DNA of 64,000 nt, taken from contig NW_017804242.1 of NCBI RefSeq assembly GCF_001625305.1, positions 2,817,197-2,881,196 of the forward strand, given 5' to 3'. Below are positions 48,801-59,852 of this stretch, piece after piece (position 1 is the first letter of the stretch; each line of letters begins with the position of its first letter). Source of the DNA: Branchiostoma belcheri. Its lineage: Eukaryota; Chordata; Leptocardii; Amphioxiformes; Branchiostomatidae. The translations under genes and the position numbers were made by a program. The notes beneath the pieces are model-generated. The model saw only the letters and a list, made by a program, of their open reading frames with translations, had not been told where the DNA came from and made no database searches.

Positions 48801-50681
48801 TGAAGAAGGAGGAAAGCGCAGCAGTGGTGGATGTGGAGTCCGTGAGCACCAGTCCCAGCGGGACTAAGTCTCTGAAAGGTGCTGGAGATGCAGCAACAAC
48901 AGTTAAGGTAAGGACCAGGTCACTTCTTTCCAGGCTCCAGAGACAACTGAGAACCAGAACCTCCCATCCGAAAATGGCAGTAGGAAGTGTTGAAGATTGA
49001 GTCTTTTTCACTAGTCATTTTCAATGTTTTTTTCAATTTGCTTATTCGGTGAAAGGTTATACCCTGGTTAACAACTGTACTGAAAATCAAAAGGATGCTA
49101 TTTGGCAGAACATTGTTTTTATTGTTGCTGTTCTGTCCAACTCACATGGATCTGCGGATGAATCCATCAGGTTGACTTTTTCTATTCTTCTTTTGTAGAC
49201 GGAGACAGGTTCATCAGGGGAGCCTTCAGATGCAGCACAACATGTGACACTCCCTAATGGAAGCAAACCTGTCACAGCTGTAACAGCCGACAGCACTGAA
49301 GGTGCCACCACTTCAGCTGAGTCAGCAGAGAACAAGGAAGGACTGAATGGGGCAAAACCTGCAGCTGTGAACAAGGAGACAGCTGCTGCTTCAGATGCTG
49401 CCACAGCCTGTGAAGCTCAGTCCACCAGTGGAACAGCAGTAGACTCGAAGAAGGAGTGCAAGCTACAGGACCTACAAGACAGAGGGGTGACTGTTGGGGA
49501 CCATGCCGTGTTCTGGTCTCAGGGCTGGAGAGCCAAACTGTGCACCTGTGACACGTGTAAGGTAAGGGACTTGTACACGTACACCATAATGCTTTAACCT
49601 GTCCAGTATTCCTAGGAGTAGGCATGCTAAGGCAAGTTAACTGACAAATTACAAGTTCTTAAGACGTGTGTAAATGTGTTGTCCCTGTGGCAAAGGCCCA
49701 ATGTTTATACCATTATTAACAAAACCTAACCTTTGTCTTACCATTGTAAGTTAACATGTGTAGCCAATATAGAAGATTGGGCAAGATTTCATGTTGTCAT
49801 GTTACACGACAGGGTCTCTATGAGGAGAAGAAAGTGACGTTTCTGCAAAACGAGGGTGACACAGTGCTGGCATACGAGCAGCGTGGTCAGACAGGACAGC
49901 CACAAGGCTCCACCTATGAGAAGGGGATGGAAGAGTTCAGCAAGATTAACAGGATACAACAGGTGGAAGTGTTGCATGGTGAGATCTTGATGAGCACTTG
50001 GCCACCTCCGGCTTGACGAGGAATGTTCTACATGTATCAACTCTCATAATTCCAATGTGTACATTAAAAACAAACAGGTGAATTAGAAGAGCGGTACTAA
50101 TGCAGAATCAGTAATTCCAGGTATGCACACCTCAGAACTCATGTCCACGCCCAAGTGTTTTGATGTTTCTATGTGTTGAGCTTTGGTCATTCTTAGCATT
50201 CTCTTTCTTTCAGGATATAACGATATGAAGGATAACCTGAGAGACTATCTAAAGACTTTTGCTGAGCAGGGCAAGGTAGGTCATCTTAACTTTTAAGTTC
50301 TCTATGTAATGTTATTTTCCTCTATCTGAGCCATAGTATCTGGTGACCCTAATCAAAACAAGTGTAAAAGTCAAAATATGTGCTGTAAATTTTGAAATCA
50401 TCACTGTTCATGGTTTTCATGGTGTTGACCTTAACCTGAAAACGTATCACACTGCAAACATGTTTTCTGCTTTCCGTTGTGTCACTACCATTGTTTCAGC
50501 CTCGAACTCAAACTCAAAGATGCAGTGAATCTTTGATCTTCACCATGCCCATTTACAGCACTGGGTTTATATGTACTTGTTCCTTCAGGTGGTGACTGAG
50601 TCAGACATCAGAGAGTTCTTCATGCGCATGCAGGACAGACGGAGACAGCAGGCGGCAGGCGTGCAGTTTAACTGCCGATAG
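45830..50681 (+). CDS. UBR7: E3 ubiquitin-protein ligase UBR7 (UBR box plus PHD finger)
   Basis: Ortholog of UBR7, a nuclear protein reported to monoubiquitinate histone H2B and to act with histone chaperones (family knowledge). Ten exons: 45830-46000, 46647-46780, 47334-47394, 47858-47953, 48265-48424, 48789-48907, 49199-49561, 49813-49978, 50214-50275, 50589-50681; 474 residues. Residues 1-50 are acidic. The UBR box (about 58-125) shows CGTCTPEV, CICLACSYECHEGHEL and FRCDCGN. The PHD finger (about 140-200) shows YCICDRPYPD, IQCVVCEDWYHGRHLSC and VCGACMKRC. A linker of about 130 residues rich in Ala, Thr, Ser and Glu, longer than in vertebrates, precedes the C-terminal block with LCTCDTCK and YNDMKDNLRDYLKTFAEQGK. 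The start is the first ATG of a good ACAACATGG context. It is convergent with SETD3. Confidence 0.97.
46500..46612 (+). repeat. Retroposon 3' end in UBR7 intron 1
   Basis: A GC-richer segment (CCTTGTTGAAAAGCGGCCTT) followed by AATAAAGGC and a (TTGAC)n-like tail, the usual shape of a truncated LINE 3' end. It lies just before UBR7 exon 2. No coding part remains. Confidence 0.5.
48445..48665 (+). mobile_element. tRNA-derived SINE in UBR7 intron 5
   Basis: Contains a tRNA-like B box (GGTTCGATTCC at about 48475) preceded by a decayed A-box region, then a tRNA-unrelated body with CTATTTCCTCACTCAATTCA. It is on the same strand as UBR7 and lies about 20 bases after exon 5. It shares its general layout with the SINE at 51895-52145. 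Confidence 0.65.
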
Positions 50682-50815
50682 AGAGAGAACACCAAATCAC
50701 AAGACTGTCGGCCATGCTACATACTCCACCTGCACACTGTCACAGGAACTTATACATAATCAGACTACAGTATTGTAATGTCTTAAACGAAGTACAACAT
50801 AATGTCTAGTCCTGA

Positions 50816-50821
50816 AATAAA
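50816..50821 (+). terminator. Polyadenylation signal of UBR7
   Basis: AATAAA 135 bases after the UBR7 stop codon, on the coding strand. The distance suits a short 3' untranslated region. Confidence 0.6.
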
Positions 50822-51894
50822 ATGGAAACCAGTGCACTGTTACCAGGTGTTACATTATACAAGGTAGCTGTAACCATCCATCTAGTATTTTCATAAATGT
50901 TCATACACACAATGCACCAAGCACTACTGAACCTGTGAGTCCTGCCTAATGGTAGACATACAGCTACACACACGGTACAGCCAGACCAATTCTGGATGTT
51001 GCTTTTAACTGTTAGTGATTTGATCTACCGCTGTACTCAGTGGTAGGGTTGAATATGACATGAACTAGTGCACCAGCACACCAGATGTGTATTACTAATG
51101 TGACCTTCAGTTGTTACCAGAAGCAAGTTACCAAATGTTCAGGCAGCTTCAAGATGTAATATTTATTGTGTATGAAGACACCAACACAACACTAAATGCT
51201 TCAGGACTGCCATGTTCTGGTTTGACATCCACCCTCCAGTTGTACATATGACACACATACTGTGGAGTTTTGTGGAATAAAAAGATACCAAAAATGACAT
51301 AGACCTACTATCTGTTACACTCAGTTCAAATCGGACTCCACCTACTTCAGAAGCAAAGTTATACTGTCTGAAATGAAATGCTGTAATCTCTTGGTCAAAC
51401 ATGAAATAAAAGAAACTGCTTGGTGTCTTTGTGAATCTATAGTGATTGGTACTTTTTTAATGTTAACTGTAATGTAAAAAAAGCACCATCTATGCAATGA
51501 CAAAGTTTTTATCTTAGAACACCATATTTTCTCAACTTCTGGCCCATTTTGCATTGAAATTTGAATATAATAGAACCTCCTTCCCAGCCCCCCCCCCCCC
51601 ACTAGCCAGATTGCCTTCCAGCATATGGGATCTCCATGCAGTATTCTCTACATGCATACAGTACCTGCACACACACACCAAATATGCACAAAACAAAACA
51701 CAGCTGGAAATTTTTAATTGTACTTCTTAATATACTTCAGATATACATCTTTTTCCCATTTCTAGATCTGTTGTAACAAATACCAACAAAATAATGCAAA
51801 TCCAGAGTAGATGATAAACAGCATGCTTTCTTTAAATGTTGTAGCACTGGCAGTTGCAATCAGATAAGACTACAGGTTTCTTAACAAAGTAAAA

Positions 51895-52145
51895 TGAAAG
51901 TAAGGTAAAGGTCCCAAGGCCTTTTGGAGGCCATAGGGCCGTGGTTGCTAATTCACTTGTCTTTTGGGGCACAGTTTTGGAAGGCAGAGTCCATATTCCT
52001 CCTTCCACACATGCTCAAAAGGTAGGCACCCATTTGAGAAAAGTCGTGTAAAATGCCTGTCCCAAAGATACCACGTCTTGCCAGGAATCAAACCTGTAAT
52101 ATCTCGATGCCATGTCCGCTAGCCTAACCACCTGGCTTTTGACAG
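51895..52145 (-). mobile_element. tRNA-derived SINE downstream of UBR7
   Basis: On the minus strand it begins with a tRNA-like head: A box TGGTTAGGCTAGCGG (about 52133-52119) and B box GGTTTGATTCC (about 52098-52088). A body with TTTTACACGACTTTTCTCAA and GTGCCCCAAAAGACAAGTG follows. Polymerase III boxes, spacing and lack of coding sequence identify a SINE. It is not a functional tRNA gene because the acceptor and anticodon stems do not pair convincingly. Confidence 0.75.
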
Positions 52146-52827
52146 CATGTGGCAAGATACCAGGTATTATTGCACATCCATGACAGATCAACACTTGGCA
52201 CAAACTGAACTTTACAGTAACAACTTGTCAGTAAATCTCACTATTTGGGCACAACTGGACTCTTAGTTACTAGTATAACGTAACATCTTTGCCCATTTCA
52301 AGTTTAATGTATTGTCTATGATCGCAATTATTGAAAATGCTCCTGTCAATGCGATAAGGTCAACAAATGTTACAGATTAGAAAAGATTCCGGTATATACT
52401 GCACCAGGATTCAAGACTATTCATACCTTACATTGAAAACTACTCTGATCATTGTAGATCTTACATGATTGTTGGTTGTTCTGTATAGAGCTTCTATTGA
52501 TGGTTCCCTACACTTGGTAACAAAATTTTGTCCTTTGGAAGACTGACACGTTTTTCAGGCATAACAAGAACCATCATACCATACATGACCAGATACATGA
52601 TTTATCTTCAAACAATTTACAAACAAACTGTAACTGCATATTACAGACAAGATGTCAAGAATAAATTATTGCCATCAATCCCTTTGCTACACGGGTCTTG
52701 AAACTTCAAGAAACAGTTAACGAATATGTATACTGTTGTTCTGTAAGATGGACAAAATCTTCATTTGGCAACTCTGCTTCCCCCTCAACAATGACTGTTG
52801 ATTCACATTTGGCTTTTTAGACAACCT

Positions 52828-55800
52828 TTAGTTTTTTAACTCCTTTTCTGATATGGAAACTTCACCATTTGCTTCCACTGTGGCACCGTTCATTTTGATA
52901 GCATCTCCATCTACAGACTCTCTCTCAGAAGAGGACTCCAGTCCACTGTCTTTCTCAGGTGTCTTTGATTCCTCTGCTTGTGATACTGAACCATTAGCAT
53001 CTTTACTTCCTTCTGTCACCTCTGCATGTGTGTCTCCCTGCTGTTCTGTTCCCAAGTCCTCCTCATCCTCACTCAGCTCCAGCACTTCTTCTACAAACTC
53101 CCCGTCCAGTTCGTCTGTCACTTTGACAGTCAGAGCCACGTCGGCGGCTAGCTGCAGTATCTTCTCATCTATCAGCTGCGGGATCTTCTCCCTCTGGTTC
53201 TTGGCGTACTCTGCAGCGCTGCTGAGGATCTGCATCTCTGCCAGCTTCAGCTGCAGGGCTGCGCGGGTGTGGTACGTCAGGTCAGATGCCTGCAGCTCTG
53301 CCTCCACATCCTAGTCATTCAACAAAACATAGAAATGTCAAAAGGTGAAGCATTATGGTACACATACTAGTACTTGATGACTGCATTTTTAGGTTTGATT
53401 TTGATTTTTAATTTATTTGCACATACGTACTAAAAACAATACAAAATGTATTACAACGAGTTGCCCAAGGAAAGATGACCTCCATTCCTTGATTTTCGTG
53501 CTTTTGACCTTGAATGCCCAGGACTTTGAGCATAGGACTATGACTCTGTTTTGACGAATCAGACTTTTATGTTTACTGTATGTTGTCTCACTGTATGTTT
53601 CAATGTCTTGTGTAATTTTGCAGGGCCTCCTTGGAAAACAGCTGATACAAGCTGAATGGGGCTACCCAGCCGTCTTGAGATGAAATAAATAAATAAATGA
53701 CTACAAAAGCTTTTTACTACAAATAGATGTAACTGACAGCTGGCCTAACAAGTCTGCCATCAGAATATTACAAAAGCCATCAATAAAATGGATACCAACC
53801 TTAATACTTGTTTTGTAGCTCCTGATGAGCAGTGAGAGGCGTGTCTCCAGGAAGGCCCAGGCCTTGGTCTCCTGCTCCTGGGTGACCATACAGTCCAGCC
53901 TGCCCAGGCAGCTCAGGTAGGCAGACTGGTGCTGACTCGTCAACAGGTCTCTCAAGTCACCTGGGGAAGTGTCCATCATTACAACAACTTTCATACTCTT
54001 TTTTTTTTAGAATGCTGGACTCTTTTTCGGGTATATTTTGGAGATCCAATTGTATGACATTACTTTTCTTATATTCAACTACTAACAGATTTATTGCAAT
54101 GATTAAGGGTTCCCAAATTAAAGCAGTAGGTAGCTTCTTAAGAACAAGTAAGCATATCTAATACAAACATGTACTTATCAAACCAAAAATGTGAACAATA
54201 AAACTTGCACCGACCCTCCACCATGGTGAACACCCTCAGGAACACAAGCAGCTCAGGAGGGATGGGGTCCTTCCCACAATGCACCTGGAAGGTGGTGGAC
54301 CTTGGAAAGAATGAGCAATTGGAAAACAGCTGTCAGTATGTCAGCTTTGTGCATCAAAGCAGGAAAAAGACTTCTCTACCCTAAGGTTTCCTCTTCCTGA
54401 TATCTGACAAAAAAGTTTAGGTCACTATAAGAACTTTTTGCTGACAGTGGAAATGATGTGTACATGACTGCCATTAAAGACGACCTCTACACAGGATGTC
54501 TTGAAGTAAGACAAGGGCAAAGGGCAAAATAACTTACGCATGAATCCCAGCTCTGGAGAGGACTTCTGCTTTCATAGCAAACAGGCTGTCATTCTTGCTC
54601 ACACCTAGAACACAATCAATTGATGTCTAAATGGCAAAGTATAATAATTTGTCCTTCTGGAAATTGGAAATTTGACAACATTGAAAGTCTTTTTATACCA
54701 TGATTATGGTGCTGAATGTGTGACCTTTTAATTTCTATTCACATTTGACCCGATCACCTCTCATTAGACCAAAACTCTCATTACTGGTAGTGGTTCAAAT
54801 GAATTTTAATGACAAGGAGATTTTCTAAGTTTGTGTTTTTTGTTGTCTTTCAAATCATACTTTTACATCATTGATCATATTCAACGTCAAAGGGTCATAC
54901 AAATCTGGCAGAAAGGGGTCCTTACCCAGCTTGATGTTGACCCTATCGTGCAGGTTCTCAGGATACACAAAGCCGTTGTGTATGAGGAACTCAGCGTTGC
55001 TGCGCATGCCGTAGAAGATGTAGACCTGGCTGTCTGCTGGGAACTCCCGCATGGCCAGGCACTCAGCAGAGTCACTGCCCAGGTTAAACTCTGTACTGAA
55101 CTAAAGACGGAGGAAAAACAAGTTAGTATTGACCTGCAGAAAGTGGCAGATGGTCCTCTGAAATGTCATCAGGAAAAAAATATTGATTGTATAGGGGCAA
55201 CTTTGTTAGCAAGTGATTTACCAACCTTACAAAACCACTCAAGGGCTCAGAGAAGATGGTCACAGTGGACACTATAGACAGAGTTCTTAATGGATCTGTG
55301 GTAAAAATAACCACCAAAAATGGCCATGGTGGGCCTTATGCAGGATTGACTGTCTGAAGTTCAGGTCTCACCTCTCCGTTACTGTGATTACACATGTCCC
55401 ACATGGGGATGAGTGCAGTGATAAGATGTCGGCCATCGCTGGTGGGCACCTGGTTCTGACGGGTCATCACCGTAGAAACTGCCCATCTAGGAAACAAACA
55501 TGTCAGCTACAGTACTGTAACTACAGTATCAAGTTCAGGAATGTTCAGATGTTCCAGTAATTTGTTTTCTTTAAATATGTAACTGACATAGGTCACATAT
55601 ATTCACCACCCTGAAAAAAGGCATCTAGACATCTAAAACGTACTCCTACTTCACATACCAGAGGGGTGCTGACTAGAGATCTCTCAAACACAGTTTTTCA
55701 AAGTGGCAGATATGTGTAACCCTGAAGAAAGTTGTTAATGAAAGTTATGTTAAGTATTAGGGAAGGTTATGTTTTCCCTGTGTAGTACTTACCTGTACTC

Positions 55801-58341
55801 ATCAAAGGTGAAACATTCTTTCAGTGGCAGTCCTGTGGCTTCAGGCTGAGTCTAGAACAATGGCACAAAGTTGCATTTAATCAGCCACTCTGTACTGTAA
55901 CTATTCAGTAAGAACTAGTAAGCATAATACATTGTGGTAGTAGACATTCTACAACATAAACGCAACATCTTTCAAATACATGGATATCTTTATGTACCTG
56001 GAACAGCTTGTAGAAGTAGGCATACTGGCGGGCAATGCTCTTGTACTGGTTCAGAACATCACCTGAAAAAAAGGAAACAGTTGCTCAAGTACTGTATCTC
56101 AATTGCATGTTCTGTAACATTATATTTTAGAGCTGCAGAGTACATGGGATACCTTGTAGCTCATGTGATTCTGTTGAATTTCGAAAGTACATTTTTGATT
56201 ATGTAGCTGTGATACGGATGTCAAGGCTAGCTAATTTGACCTCTATACTAGTATATATATTACGTACTGAAGTTGAGTGAGCCCTGTAGATGGAGCATCT
56301 CCCCTTCTTCAAAGTACAGAGGGGTGGTGTATGTGCCTGGAAAGATATCTGATAGATGTAGAGTGAAGGAACCAATGCTTCATGTAGAACATAGACATCA
56401 ACCAAGCTCACAGCTACCAGCTCCATATCTCTTCAAGACACATCTCCAGGACAAGTTGCTTGCTTACAAAGTGTGATTAATATGCTAACCCATGCTGCAA
56501 ATTTTTATAAGTAGCACATGTTGTGTAATTTTGACACTTGAACAGGCTGTGCAGAGCATGTGCATACCAGCTATTCCTCTGTGAACTAACTCTGCATGAA
56601 TTACAACAGCTGGAAAGGAGGTCAAACCTTCCACATCCCCCTCCCGGCCAGCAAGACATGCCTCTAGCATGTTACAAAGCAGTGTAAAAGGATACTGATG
56701 TAGGGAGCCCAGAAGGAGCTGGACGTGTACTTTTCACACAGAACATGGAGCGCCAGTGACACATTAGCCATCACCTGCAGAATCCTGTCTTTCTTTATCA
56801 GTGGACCTGAGAGGAAACAGAAATCAGTCTAACAACAAGACAAATCTTAGCATGAAAGTTCATCTGTGTTGGTATATATTATGATAAAGGTTTATAATTT
56901 GGGGAAAATTTGGGGTAAGTCCCAATTTATTTGGTGTTGGTCACGTAAAGTTTAACCTTTATCATAACAAGACAAATCATTTATTCAATCACAGTTTTGC
57001 TATCTACTGACAAAGGAACAGCCAGTCTAGTAAGCATGAAGTCTTTCCTACCCAGACTGGACTCTCTTGCTGTTTCTGTTGTCAGCATCAGTTTACGAGG
57101 GATGGTTATGAACAACTCCTCGGCCTGCAAAGCAAAATGCTGTGATTATAGCTCTGAGACAAATCTTCCATCAGTCAGGGTTTTACATAACACTTCAATG
57201 TGATAATCATTCGTGTGTGATACATGAATTTTCAAAGTGGCAAGATGTTGAAACATGGAACATTTCTTAATGACAGAGAAAATCTATTCAATGCAAATAT
57301 CCACAATGCAAAGCGCTGCTCATTTTAGACTCTATTTGAAATTTGCTAGTGTGGGAGATGCAATGCTTCCCTGTAGATATATCATTAATTCCATAGCAAG
57401 GTGGGTGCATGATAGGGTATGTAGCCTCAGGGCAGTGACACGAGGTTTGGTATGTAATGATTGTCTAGACAGCAGATTTGAATACTACCTTGATGTCTTT
57501 GACAGCCTTGAGTCCAAACCCTCCCACCTCAAACTGCTCTATAGTCACAGCATCAGTCTTCACACCATGGTCCTCCAGCCACTTCAGGAACACAGGGAAG
57601 CACTGGTCTCGTGGGACTGGCTCAGGGGTCCAGCCTGGGAAGGAGGAATAAAAAAAACAGCTCAGACAAATATTCATCATTTATACAATCTTTGCAGTAA
57701 TACAAATGCATCATGGATAGAATTTTTCACATCAAGGTTTTCAATGAATTCTGTGTAACGTTAGCTACTGGAAATATGATTGTGGATCTTAGATTGAGAG
57801 TTTATCTGTGCTGGTAGAAATCATTCCAAAACACAATCACAATCAATTGTTTGTAGTTCCTACGGGGAAAAGCCCCATAAAAGGATGTTCCATGTCTACT
57901 ACCTTCCTGTTTCTTTCTGATCCTCTCCACCACCTCCCTGATGGACATGTGTTCCTCCAGTTCTTTGCCAGGGGGCACCCCAGGACTGCTGGCCTCTGGA
58001 AATAGAGTCCAATTTTAGTAATCGTACAGACTTCACAGCATGCAATGTTTCCCACATAGCTTAGTTATACTTGGTAAGCTTAATTATTTTACCTTATTAG
58101 TTATAGGTGCAAGGGTGAATGTACCTGTAGGTACCAGAAGGAATGAGAGTTGACCTCATATTTTGTCAAATACTTGTCTCAGGACTGGTGACTTACTCTG
58201 CAGAAGTTCGTTGACAAGAACCATGACCTCACGGACATCCTTCTTGTTCCTTCCGTTGGGTTTGGTGTTTCCACTGCCGCCGCCTTTCCCACCGCCCGCT
58301 GACCCTCCGGCACCGCGGTCACGCTTGCTTTTCTTTCCCAT
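52828..58341 (-). CDS. SETD3: Actin-histidine N-methyltransferase SETD3
   Basis: Ortholog of SETD3, which methylates actin at His73 using S-adenosylmethionine in the cytosol (family knowledge). Fourteen exons in gene order: 58197-58341, 57903-57995, 57489-57634, 57052-57124, 56696-56806, 56268-56336, 55998-56062, 55793-55851, 55372-55486, 54926-55100, 54538-54604, 54215-54300, 53800-53960, 52828-53310; all phases agree and give 615 residues. The SET domain starts near residue 105 (FEVGGFGLKAVKDIK). It contains RWAVSTVMTRQNQVP, the cofactor-site motif WDMCNHSNG (Asn287, His288) and VYIFYGMRSNAEFLIHNGF with the catalytic Tyr322. The Rubisco-LSMT-type substrate-binding domain follows. The last exon ends in an acidic, Ser-rich tail. 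The N-terminus has a Gly-rich stretch (residues 10-28) that I do not recall in vertebrates. Exon 12 uses an unusual donor (GTCGGT). Divergent from CCNK. Confidence 0.97.
53400..53700. repeat. Retroposon 3' ends in SETD3 intron 13
   Basis: The right part (about 53575-53699) is a LINE-like 3' end with GGGGCTACCCAGCCGTCTTG followed by three or four ATAA units on the plus strand. The left part (about 53405-53480) may be a second, oppositely oriented end whose minus strand finishes in CAAATAAATT. No reverse-transcriptase sequence remains. Family not identified. Confidence 0.45.
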
Positions 58342-59852
58342 GGTTCTATTACTGCCCAGGAGAAAATGAAGCCAAGAGTAACCTTTAACTTTTAAGTTCC
58401 CAGGAAGATCTTGACTGGACAGGAATGATTAACCATCATTCCTTTACAAAGTAAATTCACAATGTTAGCATGGTTATAGTCCTATATTGAAGAATGTGTC
58501 ATCTTGACAACTTGAACTTGGTTTTAATGTGATGCTCTATTGACCAAAATGATAATCCATATGAAAATCACTGCCATTGTGAATGCCCTATAATTGCACA
58601 AATGCAACAGCAACTGTATGTTGATTTATCATTATCAGCCTTGTACTTTTGTCGAGTCGAATGATGACATGCTCCTCCTCCTCCTCTTACATTCAGAATC
58701 TTCCAACAACTGAATAACCAAGTATTGGAGCATGGAGCTGAAAATAGAATCTGTGCACCCTGAATCCTCGATGAATTCAGAGCAAAATGCGAATGAAAAA
58801 CACCACGATTGAGCCGTTTATAAGCTGAGAAACAGATGCAAATGTTCTATTTCCCTTCCGAAGAAATAATTCCTCACAGCCTACCTCAATCGCAATATTT
58901 AAAGGGTTTTCTGGGGCCTGTGCCTCACTGTCTTCACTGGATCAGCCAGCTACATGCTCCTTACCGGAACATTATAACAAATAGGGTCCACTTTCTTTAT
59001 AAAATCAAAATTTCCCGGCAAATCGCTAAACAAGATAAGCAAATACGTTTTCAAGGATGCTAAATCAAATACAATATTTTATATGCACCTTTTTATGTCG
59101 TTTTTCTTTTCTGATTTGATTACATTTATGACCCAAAAATGATTTTCTACTTACTCCTCCCTACAAGTAATGGTATAGCCTGCGCGAGTTATCCTGCGCA
59201 GTTGTGCTGTCCATTCAGAAACTGTACAAAATGGCGACTTGAGGAAAGAAAGTCTCGAGTTTGTAGCTGTTCGTGGTGTTTTGGGCGTTATTCCTGAAAA
59301 ATTACGACAGACGTTGCACTACAGATTATCAGGTAAGTACAGGGGCGCTTTTGAGGTTGAATTCTGCCGGTAGCCCCCAGGAAATGGAGTATTTGGCTCA
59401 TGATTTGATGTGGCTGATTGTCGGACGTGGTGTGTGGTTGCCGGTGCGTCGTTGCCGCACGAAATTATGTCTGTGGTGGAACTTATATTATACATGTATA
59501 ACATTTCCACCGTAACTTGGTGGCTTCTGCTGGCAGGCACCACGTGCAAAGTTCCAAGGGAAAGTGTAAGTTCGGATTTTTGCAGAAAGAAATTATACCT
59601 GAAGCTAAACCACAACAAAAGTTGCACTGGGGAAAAAGTTCACATGTAACGTTAACGTGACAAAATTTATTATTATATTTTCACAAATTTCAGCTTCCAT
59701 ACAAAATAATTATGTGTAGAAAAGTAAGTTCAGATCATAGCTATCTTGCACATTACCAATCTTGACAATAAACTAGTATGCCATGTTGAAAATTTCTATT
59801 GTAACCCATAATTTCCTTTATGTCCCAGAACTGAGAATTAGTCACAAGCACG
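58342..59852. promoter_or_regulatory. Divergent promoter region and non-coding 5' exon, SETD3 / CCNK
   Basis: About 1.5 kb separates the SETD3 (-) and CCNK (+) start codons. CCNK appears to have a non-coding first exon ending at the strong donor AG|GTAAGT at 59332/59333, spliced to an acceptor at 59828. The transcription start is probably near 59220-59240, next to an ATGGCG-containing GC-richer patch. No TATA box is clear. The SETD3 leader is not resolved. Confidence 0.5.

Larger units (their letters stand above)
50682..52827. other. Convergent 3' regions of UBR7 and SETD3
   Basis: No coding exon. It holds the UBR7 polyadenylation signal at 50816, a run of 13 C at 51588-51600 and a SINE at 51895-52145. 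A minus-strand AATAAA near 51154-51159 might end SETD3, which would give a long 3' untranslated region, but this is uncertain. Confidence 0.5.

Noticed and set aside
52085-52140. Functional tRNA gene
   Set aside because: A and B boxes are present but the cloverleaf stems do not pair well and a SINE body follows.
52853-53314. 153-codon plus-strand Ser-rich open frame
   Set aside because: Exact antisense of SETD3 exon 14. Its Ser-rich composition is only the complement of acidic Glu codons.
57255-57758. 167-codon plus-strand open frame
   Set aside because: It lies across SETD3 exon 3 in antisense. The minus strand encodes the conserved SET-domain start.
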